Below the pieces are notes generated by a model that did no database searches, was not told the DNA's origin, and saw nothing but the letters and a program-made list of their open reading frames with translations. Below are positions 1-7,356 of a DNA stretch of 64,000 bases, in pieces. The position numbers and the translations under genes were made by a program. The first letter of the stretch is position 1, and every line of letters begins with the position of its first letter. This DNA is from Nitrososphaerota archaeon (GTDB taxonomy: Archaea; Thermoproteota; Nitrososphaeria; Conexivisphaerales; Conexivisphaeraceae): NCBI GenBank assembly GCA_015522695.1, contig WALT01000033.1:1-64000 (forward strand), given 5' to 3'.

Positions 1-1
1 G

Positions 2-325
2 ATCGTGGTGGTCGCGACCACGCAGAGGATAACAGCGGCCAGCATGGAGGATATATGCGTGGTTCTGAAGCTTAGCGGTATGCCGATCGTATGTGGGATC
101 CTGTCGAATGCATATGATGGACCTCTAAATTTACTCGTCTGGCTATCCAGGGCTCCGTTCAGGAGGGGGTTCAAGTTGAAGAGGGGCGACGTCATCCTCA
201 CGGGCTCACCAGTACCCCCACAGGATCTACGGGGATCTGGACTCGTGGAGTCCATTATCTGTGGCATCTGGAAGGCAGCTGGTATCCTCAAGGCCGATGA
301 CCAAACACGCTTAATAGGTGCTTAG
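2..325 (+). CDS. C-terminal part of a 2-keto-4-pentenoate hydratase/decarboxylase-like protein (5' truncated by window edge)
   Basis: The frame is open from the first bases of the window, so the start lies upstream. The visible 107 residues match the C-terminal end of the MhpD/hydratase branch of the fumarylacetoacetate hydrolase superfamily: a segment resembling G-N..GPLNLLVWL, followed by 'LKRGDVILTGS' and a Pro-Pro turn. These proteins hydrate or decarboxylate 2-oxo-4-enoate intermediates of aromatic or catechol meta-cleavage using a divalent metal. The metal-binding N-terminal part is not visible, so the substrate cannot be judged. A TenA-family gene follows 11 nt downstream on the same strand. 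Confidence 0.65.
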   Translation: MVVVATTQRITAASMEDICVVLKLSGMPIVCGILSNAYDGPLNLLVWLSRAPFRRGFKLKRGDVILTGSPVPPQDLRGSGLVESIICGIWKAAGILKADDQTRLIGA

Positions 326-336
326 CCGTCATACCA

Positions 337-993
337 ATGATAATGGACGGTCGCCACATCCTCAGAAATATCAGGGATGACCTGCGCGATATCAACGACG
401 AAATAACATCACATCGGCTATTACAGGATGCCGAGAGCGGCAAGCTTCCCAGGAGGGCGTTCGGGATATTCATCGAACAGCAGAAGTATATAATCCCCCA
501 TGACGCCAAGAGCTTAGCTCTGATGGCGACGAGATCCAGGGAGCATGACGAGGCATCGTACTTCCTTAGGCTCTCTGAAGGCGACCTGGAGTCGCTGAGG
601 CTTCTCGGCAGATTCGAGGAGTCGCTGGGCTCAAGCGGCACCGGTGCGATAATACCACATGCTGTCAGCTATACGCACTACTTAGCATGGCTGGCGCTCT
701 ACGGATCTCCAGGTCTACAGACACTAGCCCTCGTCGTCAACCTACCGATATGGAGTTCAAACTGTGCTAGGTTGTCGTGGGCCCTTAAAGAGGTGTATGA
801 CGTAAGGGAGACGGGATTCCTGGATTACTTCTCGGAGATCCCTGGATGGGTAGAGGAGGAGGCCTGCAGGATAATGGAACGATACGAGGACGATGTCGAG
901 GAGCACGGACTCGAGGTGGCGAGGTTGATACAGGCCTATGAGCTGTCCTTCTGGGATGGGATAATGGAGGCCACAGGTAGGACCGAGAGTTGA
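337..993 (+). CDS. TenA/PqqC-like (thiaminase II family) protein, cysteine-less type
   Basis: 218 residues, the normal TenA length, predicted all-helical. Family landmarks are the 'YTHYLAWLALYG' helix around residues 107-118 and the C-terminal 'YELSFWDGIME' helix, which carries the conserved glutamate next to FWD. Classical TenA hydrolyses aminopyrimidines in thiamine salvage with a catalytic cysteine in an LPC-W motif. Here that position reads 'NLPIW', so the enzyme belongs to the TenA_E-like group, whose glutamate is proposed to do the chemistry. The start is ATG at 337, with a second ATG at 343. The next gene overlaps its stop, which suggests co-transcription. Thiamine salvage is the best guess, but no other thiamine gene is nearby. 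Confidence 0.8.
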   Translation: MIMDGRHILRNIRDDLRDINDEITSHRLLQDAESGKLPRRAFGIFIEQQKYIIPHDAKSLALMATRSREHDEASYFLRLSEGDLESLRLLGRFEESLGSSGTGAIIPHAVSYTHYLAWLALYGSPGLQTLALVVNLPIWSSNCARLSWALKEVYDVRETGFLDYFSEIPGWVEEEACRIMERYEDDVEEHGLEVARLIQAYELSFWDGIMEATGRTES

Positions 994-1439
994 TCGAGGA
1001 CTTCATGACAGTCAGTGTATCGGACAGAAGGATAAGGGAGAGGAAGAGACTATTGTTATATAGTACATGCCTGACCAGATCTGCAGCCAACCTCGACCTC
1101 GTCTCGAGCTTCTCGAATGATTATGTGTCGTTCTCCGTGTGCCTCGAGTCCACACACATGAACATGGTCGGGTTCAAATTGCTCGGCACAGCTATCAGGA
1201 CCGGTTTGAAGGAGGTGGCCGCCCTCACGGTGGATGGATCCCCTCATTGCATACAGCTTCATTACGTGCTGGAGGAGGTCGCAAGGGTCCTACCGGACCT
1301 GAACGTGAGGCACATGGTCGTGAGCAAGGGCCATGTGATCGAGATAAACCCGAGGACCGTAAGGAACTCTAGATATCTAGCTAGATTAGAGGAGGAGTGC
1401 AGCTGGTATCAAGAAGATGAGCGTGAGCGCCACGGCTAA
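990..1439 (+). CDS. Small conserved-looking protein of unknown function
   Basis: 149 residues from a TTG that overlaps the TenA stop codon; an ATG at 1005 in the same frame is an equally good start. I do not recognise the family. The central part looks selected: an 'HMNMVGFKLLGTAIRTG' segment and then 'LTVDGSPHCIQLHYVLEEVARV', in which a Cys and two His could bind metal or a cofactor, followed by beta strands around 'HMVVSKGHVIEINP'. There is no signal peptide or membrane span. Its 3' end overlaps the convergent DUF401 gene by about 54 nt. Cysteines at the start of the domain (YSTC) and in SVC, SPHC and ECSW leave an Fe-S or thiol role open. Confidence 0.55.
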   Translation: MIEDFMTVSVSDRRIRERKRLLLYSTCLTRSAANLDLVSSFSNDYVSFSVCLESTHMNMVGFKLLGTAIRTGLKEVAALTVDGSPHCIQLHYVLEEVARVLPDLNVRHMVVSKGHVIEINPRTVRNSRYLARLEEECSWYQEDERERHG

Positions 1440-2585
1440 GAGCACCATCGGAAACACGCTGGCATAGTCGGTCTCATAATAGTGGAGGGTGAGGATTATA
1501 CATAGATGAAGGGGCGATAGCATTGTGCCCATGTGGCCACCCATGTAGGCAACCAGAAGTGGTAAGGCCTTGATCCCTACACCTTTACCGATGATATCGG
1601 TGAGCATGGGAAGTGCAACGGCTGAGAACACGAATTCTCCACTGGATATTATCCCAACGCTGAAGGTGAGCAGGAATGCTACTAGAAGCTCTGGAATCCC
1701 GAATGCGACGGCAGCTCCATATAGACTTACAGCAGCACCGGAAGATTCTATGTAGCTCGCGAACAGCATGCTGCCCACGACTATCGCCAACAACTTGGGG
1801 GAGAGGGCGAACTTAGCAGCCTCCAAAACCGATTTCCTCTTCGGCCTGTAGATCGCGAACGATACGATGACTGTGATGAGGATCGCCATCCACACGGTCA
1901 TCCCGGTCCCTATGACTAGGGCGGCCAGCAACAGGAATGGCCAGATGGCGGTCAAGCTACCCCCTCCCCCTCCGCACCTGTCCTTTGTCCTCCTCCTAAC
2001 GGTCACCAGATATACTATGACGCCGGCGGTTATTGCCGCAAAGGTTCCAGGATAGGTGATCGAGACTATCCTTGAAACCTTCGTGTCGAGGACGGCGGCC
2101 GCTATTATCATCGACTGATACAAGGGCCATGTAGGAACCCATACGTGCCTGAACCAATAGTTCGTGAATGTGGCCTTCGCCCTTCCCAACTTCATTTCAT
2201 CGAAGAACGTCCTCTTCAACATCATAGCGGAGATGAGGGCACCTCCAGACATTGGTACGAGGCCCACGAGCGCTGGCACCCCAAGCGCAGCTGCGTCACA
2301 ACTCCTTCTGGTGAATGCCTTCGTTATGTCCTCGAGCGCGCCGACCTCCCTCAGCAGCCCAGCCAGGAAGAATGCGAGAAGGAATGCCAGCAGGACGTTG
2401 AGCGTTCTATATGATATTATCCCAAAGGAGGTCGATCTAATGAGATCGATAGGTCCGAGCGAGAGTAATCCAAACGCTGCCGCAGCGAGCAGCAGAACCT
2501 TTACAGGATCCCTCCTTAACGCTAGAAGGACGTATATTAGAGCAAGGGTGACGAAGAACGCTTGAAGCGGTTCCAGAAGGCTCAC
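1386..2585 (-). CDS. DUF401 family integral membrane protein (transporter-like)
   Basis: 399 residues with ten or more hydrophobic spans, matching the archaeal DUF401/AF0261-type family related to ion/gluconate permeases. Recognisable motifs are 'GLVPMSGGALISAMM' near residue 110 and a 'NYWFRHVWVPTWPLYQS' segment near residue 140, both typical of this family; the function is unknown but the fold is transporter-like. A second half-repeat with 'SSGEFVFSAVALPML' follows the basic loop at residues 195-205. The start overlaps the upstream methyltransferase stop by 4 nt, so this is the last gene of a long leftward operon. The 3' end overlaps the convergent gene at 990-1439. Confidence 0.8.
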   Translation of the reverse strand: MSLLEPLQAFFVTLALIYVLLALRRDPVKVLLLAAAAFGLLSLGPIDLIRSTSFGIISYRTLNVLLAFLLAFFLAGLLREVGALEDITKAFTRRSCDAAALGVPALVGLVPMSGGALISAMMLKRTFFDEMKLGRAKATFTNYWFRHVWVPTWPLYQSMIIAAAVLDTKVSRIVSITYPGTFAAITAGVIVYLVTVRRRTKDRCGGGGGSLTAIWPFLLLAALVIGTGMTVWMAILITVIVSFAIYRPKRKSVLEAAKFALSPKLLAIVVGSMLFASYIESSGAAVSLYGAAVAFGIPELLVAFLLTFSVGIISSGEFVFSAVALPMLTDIIGKGVGIKALPLLVAYMGGHMGTMLSPLHLCIILTLHYYETDYASVFPMVLLAVALTLIFLIPAALLL

Positions 2586-3205
2586 CTATATGCTAGCGTC
2601 AGGCCTGTTCTCCTCTCAAGGTGAAACCCACATCCCTCAAGCCTCTCCTCCAACTTACAGCCTCCCGGGATTATGAAAGATCGGGGAAGGAGCAAAGCCT
2701 CACATCCCAGCTTCGTAGCCGCATCCGCACACTCTAAACAACACATGATGATGAGGTCGACATCTCCCCTGAGTATCCTATGGATTCCAGCCGTCTCTAT
2801 CCTCGTCGGTCCACCAGCTGCCTGGATCATGAACCTATCCTCATCCGTCCCCACGGCTTCACATCTGACGTCGGCGCTCACACCGTTAAGCTCCAAGTTC
2901 TCGTAAAGGAGTTCGCAATACGCTGGATCTGGCTCATATGCTAATATCCTCTTACACCCGGCCCTCCAAACCCAGATCACCGTCTCCCCTATATGGGCCC
3001 CGACGATCACACATCTTTTCGGTTCTACCTTCCTCACGATCCATGACATGCCATCCAAGTGGCTGATACTCCATGGCCTCGCATATCCAGCAGCCTTCAG
3101 CAGGATGTCATCACCCTTCAATAATATCCTCCCACCTTCCAACAATGCCTTCAGTCTCCAATCCTCAGTCATCGCGATCCACACGAGTGGGTTGCCATCT
3201 GCCAT
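2582..3205 (-). CDS. FkbM-like class I SAM-dependent methyltransferase
   Basis: 207 residues. The Rossmann methyltransferase core starts around residue 60: motif I reads 'CVIVGAHIGET', followed by the acidic end of strand 2 in 'RILAYEPDPAYCELLYENLELNG', which resembles FkbM and Trm5-like enzymes. A later strand is 'DVDLIIMCCLECADAATKLG'. The first 55 residues form a small beta domain seen in related archaeal proteins. The substrate is unknown; archaeal FkbM-like enzymes act on sugars, lipids or RNA. It is separated from the ROK kinase by about 100 nt and coupled to the DUF401 gene by a 4-nt overlap. Confidence 0.7.
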   Translation of the reverse strand: MADGNPLVWIAMTEDWRLKALLEGGRILLKGDDILLKAAGYARPWSISHLDGMSWIVRKVEPKRCVIVGAHIGETVIWVWRAGCKRILAYEPDPAYCELLYENLELNGVSADVRCEAVGTDEDRFMIQAAGGPTRIETAGIHRILRGDVDLIIMCCLECADAATKLGCEALLLPRSFIIPGGCKLEERLEGCGFHLERRTGLTLAYR

Positions 3206-3308
3206 AATCGTTCTGATATGTCCAGATCAAGATCAAGCCGCTTTCACAGCCAGATCGCTCTCCATCGTCCGGACCGTATTTGAAAACGATCGGTCATGGA
3301 ATACGCTA

Positions 3309-4250
3309 TCATCTCCAAGGCTTCCACCTACGAAGGGCAGCGACCGCCGCCCCTATGAGTGGTGCATCCTCACCTAGACCTGCTGCAGCTGTGTTGATGG
3401 GCATCCCCCCGATCGAGTAGTGGGTTAGCCATGATCGTATCCTCGCATCCAACAGATCTCTATTTCTGAGGTATACGGGCCCCCCGAGCAAGATGATCTC
3501 CGGATCATATGCACTGGCTACACTGGCTATCCCGGCGGCAGCTATCCTCGAGAACTCCTCCACGACCTCCAGCGCTAGATCATCACCCTTCCTCGCATAC
3601 TCGAATATTTCCGGCGCTTCAATCCCCTCCTCCACTAACCTCTGGAACTTCCCTCCTCCACCCCTCCTATTCGCCAGGAGCTTTGCCAGCTTCGGTAATC
3701 CAGAGCCGGAGCAATATGCCTCCCAATGGCCCATTCCGCCACATCCACAAGCGAGATCTCCATCGTAATCGACCACGAGATGACCAATCTCATGTGCATT
3801 ACCGGCCCTCCCTACGATCAATCTTCCATCGACTATTGCACCACCCCCCAGGCCCGTGCTAAACGTCACATAGACCATGTTCCCAAAACCCCTTCCAGCC
3901 CCAAAGACGTTCTCGCCGAGGGCGCCAGCCATGGCGTCATTTATCATGTAAACATCTAATCCCAGCTCCTCCACGGTCCTCTTGACCTCGATCCTATCGT
4001 ACGGTAGGTTCGGGGTCCTCACGATAACTCCGTTGCGCATATCCAGCGGTCCTATGCTCGAGATACCGATGGACTCCGCGTCCGCCGTCCCGAGATCCCT
4101 GATGACCTCGACGATCCTCCTGGGTATGGAGTCCGCTCCCCCACTTCTAGGGGTCTTCGTCTTCCTGAAGCTCTTGATAGTCCCCTCTTCATCGACGATG
4201 GCGATCCTGAGGTTTGTGGCCCCTAAATCCACGGCTAATACCGCTTTCAT
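3309..4250 (-). CDS. ROK family sugar kinase (glucokinase-like)
   Basis: 313 residues, full length for a ROK kinase. The N-terminal phosphate-binding motif is 'LAVDLGATNLRIAIVDEEG', then 'INDAMAGALGE' with the catalytic-type Asp, 'TFSTGLGGGAIVDG', the ROK signature 'GNAHEIGHLVVD', and the zinc knuckle 'CGCGGMGHWEAYCSG'. It would phosphorylate glucose or a related hexose with ATP in the cytoplasm. The start ATG overlaps the stop of the NifX-like gene by 4 nt, so it is translated with the Fe-S operon, an odd pairing that may only reflect dense packing. Hexose specificity cannot be read from the sequence. Confidence 0.88.
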   Translation of the reverse strand: MKAVLAVDLGATNLRIAIVDEEGTIKSFRKTKTPRSGGADSIPRRIVEVIRDLGTADAESIGISSIGPLDMRNGVIVRTPNLPYDRIEVKRTVEELGLDVYMINDAMAGALGENVFGAGRGFGNMVYVTFSTGLGGGAIVDGRLIVGRAGNAHEIGHLVVDYDGDLACGCGGMGHWEAYCSGSGLPKLAKLLANRRGGGGKFQRLVEEGIEAPEIFEYARKGDDLALEVVEEFSRIAAAGIASVASAYDPEIILLGGPVYLRNRDLLDARIRSWLTHYSIGGMPINTAAAGLGEDAPLIGAAVAALRRWKPWR

Positions 4251-4585
4251 CCCGTGGTTTCCAGGACCTTCTTCAGGGCATCCGAGACCTTCATCCCGGC
4301 CATTTCTACATATTTTATCCCAAGCTCATCAAGCGCGGCCATCGCATTGGGGCCGAAGCCTCCGGCCACGACCACGTCGACATCCTCCTCCACGAGTTTC
4401 TGAACAGCCTTTATACCGGCTCCGCTCTTCGCCTCCGTGGCTGGATTTTCGACGATCGTTGTGTTCACACGACCAATCTCCCCATCAGTGTCCACGATGA
4501 CGAAATACTCAGCCCTGGCGAACCTACTGCTGATCTCCGAGTCTACTCCCCTATCATCTTCACATACGAATGCGACCCTTACCGT
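4247..4585 (-). CDS. NifX/NifB-type dinitrogenase iron-molybdenum cofactor domain protein with apparent non-canonical start
   Basis: The domain fits the small ribonuclease H-like NifX/NafY family that carries Fe-S or FeMo-type clusters: 'VAFVCEDDRG', 'ISSRFARAEYFVIVD', a middle helix, and 'VDVVVAGGFGPNAMAALDELGI'. The first canonical start, GTG at 4495, would drop the first two strands, yet the frame stays open and family-like back to about 4582. No ATG, GTG or TTG exists between 4496 and the upstream in-frame stop at 4592-4594. A full Shine-Dalgarno, GGAGGTGATC, lies about 4 nt before an ACG codon at 4583-4585, taken here as the start (112 aa). It sits between a MinD ATPase and the ROK kinase. 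A sequencing indel is the alternative. Confidence 0.7.
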   Translation of the reverse strand, partial: TVRVAFVCEDDRGVDSEISSRFARAEYFVIVDTDGEIGRVNTTIVENPATEAKSGAGIKAVQKLVEEDVDVVVAGGFGPNAMAALDELGIKYVEMAGMKVSDALKKVLETTG

Positions 4586-4591
4586 CGATGA

Positions 4592-5566
4592 TCACCTCCC
4601 GCGTGGACTTATTATAACGGGCTTATAAGGTTCAGGTCTTTTCGGCTTATGCTGGATCCACCACCTCCTCCAGTCGGATACAATCTCGATGACCTCCATC
4701 CCTATCCTCTTGAGGGCCTTCGCCGCCGGGCTATCTGGAAATGCCTCTATCAAGGGCTTCATCATCGCCATGCTTCTGGGGACTACATCATCGTATGGTA
4801 TTCTACCCATGATCTCGATGCCATTCTCCTTGGAGTATATCTCTATTTCCTCCGTGAGATCCTCTCGAATATCATATTTATTGATGACTATAGCCGAGGG
4901 CATCATGAAGTGTTTTGTCAGTGTATGTACACGTTTTAGATCGCTCAAGCTAGCTGGCGTCGGTTCAGCGACGAGGATGGCTATGTGCGCCCCGGCGAGG
5001 CTCGATATGACCTGACATCCCACCCCAGCTGCAGAGTCCAGGACTATGATCGTGTTCTCATTCGCTATGCTCTTAGCTACATCCTTTTCCTCCGTTACGA
5101 GCTTCCCCGTGTTAGGCCTGCCGGGATTCAATCTCGCGGATACCAGCGGGAACCCATAGCCGGTGTCCGCCAAGAGCACCTTTCCCGATTCCACCCTTTC
5201 CCTGACTATCGCTCCATCGATAGGGCATGCCAAGCTACATGTAGAACATCCCTCGCACAACACCGGACTTATCATATATCTACCGTCCTCCAGGAGGTGG
5301 ACAGCATCGTACGTGCACACATCGGCGCACACACCACATCGCACACACATATCGTCGACTATCTTGGCTATCATGGTGTCGGAATAGGGCTTCTCCTCCC
5401 TCCAACCGTCAACCCCAAGCACCAGATGTAGATTCGGTGCATCGGCGTCAGCATCGACGGCGACGACCTCCCTCCCGCTACGGGCGAGCATTATCGCCAC
5501 GGTAGAGGAAACGGTCGACTTTCCCACACCTCCTTTACCGCTAGCTATAGCGAGCTCAAGTGGCAA
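4592..5566 (-). CDS. MinD-superfamily P-loop ATPase with inserted 2[4Fe-4S] ferredoxin domain
   Basis: 324 residues from a TTG start. The deviant Walker A 'ASGKGGVGKSTVSS' is at residues 8-21 and the 'VDADADAPNLHLVLG' switch region at about 38-52. An inserted ferredoxin domain at about 70-110 has 'CVRCGVCADVC' and 'CEGCSTCSLAC', and later 'VLDSAAGVGCQV' forms the Walker B/switch II area. Such ATPases occur beside NifX-like proteins in archaea and are thought to move or insert Fe-S clusters, related to Mrp/Nbp35. It lies 1 nt downstream of a paralogue. The C-terminus has a basic Trp/Pro-rich tail. The function as an Fe-S carrier is inferred from the family and the operon. Confidence 0.85.
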   Translation of the reverse strand: MPLELAIASGKGGVGKSTVSSTVAIMLARSGREVVAVDADADAPNLHLVLGVDGWREEKPYSDTMIAKIVDDMCVRCGVCADVCTYDAVHLLEDGRYMISPVLCEGCSTCSLACPIDGAIVRERVESGKVLLADTGYGFPLVSARLNPGRPNTGKLVTEEKDVAKSIANENTIIVLDSAAGVGCQVISSLAGAHIAILVAEPTPASLSDLKRVHTLTKHFMMPSAIVINKYDIREDLTEEIEIYSKENGIEIMGRIPYDDVVPRSMAMMKPLIEAFPDSPAAKALKRIGMEVIEIVSDWRRWWIQHKPKRPEPYKPVIISPRGR

Positions 5567-5567
5567 T

Positions 5568-6449
5568 TCATAAAACCTCCCTCACGGTGTCGGCCAGCTT
5601 CCTGAGGGCTACCGCCGGTTTAGAGTCAGGTTTGGACAGAACTATCGGCTTCCCGGTGACGTAGGAGTCCACGACATCCCTCGAGTATGGAAGCCTGACG
5701 GCTATCCTAGCGTCATGCTTCTTCACGACTTCCTCCACAGAACCCTCGGATCCTATGCCAGACCTGTTGATCACAACCCATGATTCCAGGCCCATCGCTC
5801 CAGCAACCTCGAGGATCATGTCGAGGTCGTGTGCCCCTAGAGGTGTCGGCTCCGTGACGGCTAAGGTGAGCCTCGCTCCATCCAAAGCTGTTGACACGGT
5901 ATTGCTCGTGCCGGCGGCGGTGTCTATTAAATATAGGTTTGCATCCTCCGAGAGCGCCCTCCTCTTGGCCGCCACGACCACTGGAGGTGTATGCTCCTCA
6001 CCCTCCCTGAGCATTCCGGTCACGAGCGTCAGTTTGCCCCCATCCAAAGATATCACCGTCCTATAGGTGTAGCCTATCGTCCTCTGTCCTTCTATTATCG
6101 CATTGTCCGGACAGGCGAAGTAACAGCTGCGGCAGCCACTGCACAGCCTCGGGATCACCAATGGGGTCTTGTCCTTCGCAAGCATTATGGCCCCGGTGTC
6201 GCATACCTCAGCGCATATACCGCATTTGGTGCACCTACCGTAATCTATGAACGGCAACATCACGTTGACTGGTTGCTCATCCTCCAAGTTTGAGCTGAGG
6301 AGTATGTGATCGTCTGGGGCTTCGACGTCGAGATCGGCCAACAACAGATCTTCATCTGCCGCCAGCGCCGCCGCCACGTTAACAGCTACGGTGGACTTGC
6401 CCGTGCCGCCCTTTCCTCCGGTAACGGCAACTATCCTCCCCCTCATCAT
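5568..6449 (-). CDS. MinD-superfamily P-loop ATPase with inserted 2[4Fe-4S] ferredoxin domain (paralogue)
   Basis: 293 residues. Walker A is 'VTGGKGGTGKSTVAVN' near residue 10, then 'LLADLDVEAPDDHILL', a ferredoxin insert with 'CTKCGICAEVC' and 'CSGCRSCYFAC' at about residues 73-115, and 'YLIDTAAGTSNTV' further on. It shares the layout of the neighbouring ATPase and probably arose by duplication; the two may form a heterodimer, since MinD/Nbp35 proteins act as dimers across the nucleotide. The ATG overlaps the stop of the small upstream gene by 4 nt. A role in cluster assembly or transfer is inferred. Confidence 0.85.
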   Translation of the reverse strand: MMRGRIVAVTGGKGGTGKSTVAVNVAAALAADEDLLLADLDVEAPDDHILLSSNLEDEQPVNVMLPFIDYGRCTKCGICAEVCDTGAIMLAKDKTPLVIPRLCSGCRSCYFACPDNAIIEGQRTIGYTYRTVISLDGGKLTLVTGMLREGEEHTPPVVVAAKRRALSEDANLYLIDTAAGTSNTVSTALDGARLTLAVTEPTPLGAHDLDMILEVAGAMGLESWVVINRSGIGSEGSVEEVVKKHDARIAVRLPYSRDVVDSYVTGKPIVLSKPDSKPAVALRKLADTVREVL

Positions 6450-6844
6450 GCGTGGCCCTCGAGTATCCGCCCATATCTATCGTCCTTTATCACAGACCTG
6501 TTCAACTCTTGATCGCTGAGGTCCTTCGTCCTCTCGTAGACGTCATCCAGGATTTCCTTTATATCGTCATCTATCTCTGGAGGATCGCCACAGGAATATC
6601 GGAAGCATTTCCTCCCCTCGCCCTTTATCTTTATGGCACAGCCTTTAGAGGTCAAGTCATCTAAGATCTCAGGGATCTCCTCGATATAGAAACCGAAACT
6701 CTCACCTCTCACGGTCATCTCAGGGAGTAAGCGTTCTGCTCCCTCCCATGCGGCAAGGACCAACATCCTGCTGATCCTATATGGATGAAGACAATCGTTC
6801 CTATAGAGGAGATAAGCTACAGAACCCTTCAGAAGATCCCCCAT
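6446..6844 (-). CDS. Small unknown protein in the Fe-S/MinD operon
   Basis: 132 residues, family not recognised. The N-terminal half is helical and begins 'LLKGSVAYLLYRNDCLHPYRISRMLVLA', loosely like SocA/Panacea-type domains, though the similarity is too weak to name it. The middle, 'RGESFGFYIEEIPEILDDLTSKGCAIKI', has the look of a winged helix, and a 'KCFRYSCGD' pair of cysteines follows before an acidic helical tail. The placement, between DUF59 (13 nt upstream) and a MinD ATPase (4-nt overlap), suggests an accessory or sensory role in Fe-S handling. Confidence 0.65.
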   Translation of the reverse strand: MGDLLKGSVAYLLYRNDCLHPYRISRMLVLAAWEGAERLLPEMTVRGESFGFYIEEIPEILDDLTSKGCAIKIKGEGRKCFRYSCGDPPEIDDDIKEILDDVYERTKDLSDQELNRSVIKDDRYGRILEGHA

Positions 6845-6857
6845 CGCTTATCCCTCC

Positions 6858-7277
6858 TTAATGGATATCGCCCGTGTCAGCAGGTTCCTGCTGATATTCC
6901 TGCATCCTCTTCTGCCATTCCTCAACGACGTCGTAACCGTATATCTGCTTAAGCTGCTCCCTGCCCTCCTGCGTCACCCAATCCGGAGTCCAGGGCTCAT
7001 CCCAGACGAGCTCTACGGTGACGGACTTGGCTTCAGGTACCTTCTCCCACACTGTGCTCTCGGTCATGAGCGCGATCGTAGAAGCTATGGGACATCCTAC
7101 GGCTGTAAGGGTCATTTTTATCATGACATGACCCTCCTCGTCGATCTCCATACCCCTGATCAAGCCTAGATCCCAGACGCTTATCGGTATCTCTGGATCG
7201 TAAACATCCTTTAATGCAGCCACGATCTTCTCCCCGATCTGTCTCCTCCCTTCCTCGCTTAATGGCACACCGAACAC
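6858..7277 (-). CDS. DUF59/MIP18-family Fe-S assembly protein (SufT/PaaD-like)
   Basis: 139 residues. The DUF59 signature is clear: 'IVAALKDVYDPEIPISVWDLGLIRGMEID' at about 17-45 and 'MIKMTLTAVGCPIASTIALM' at about 53-72, containing the reactive cysteine. 'VELVWDEPWTPDWVTQEGR' completes the fold. Proteins of this family help mature Fe-S enzymes (SufT, Cia2/MIP18, PaaD). It is the first gene of the leftward operon with two ferredoxin-MinD ATPases and a NifX-like protein, which supports a cluster-assembly module. An AT-rich TATA-like stretch lies upstream around 7335-7345. A Glu/Gln-rich C-terminal tail of about 25 residues is extra. Confidence 0.88.
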   Translation of the reverse strand: MFGVPLSEEGRRQIGEKIVAALKDVYDPEIPISVWDLGLIRGMEIDEEGHVMIKMTLTAVGCPIASTIALMTESTVWEKVPEAKSVTVELVWDEPWTPDWVTQEGREQLKQIYGYDVVEEWQKRMQEYQQEPADTGDIH

Positions 7278-7356
7278 CTCCTGCAGGCATTGATCAGGGC
7301 GGTAATTTAGGGTTCTCCAAGAATCACATGGTGAAGGATATATTTGTTTGAAGGTA

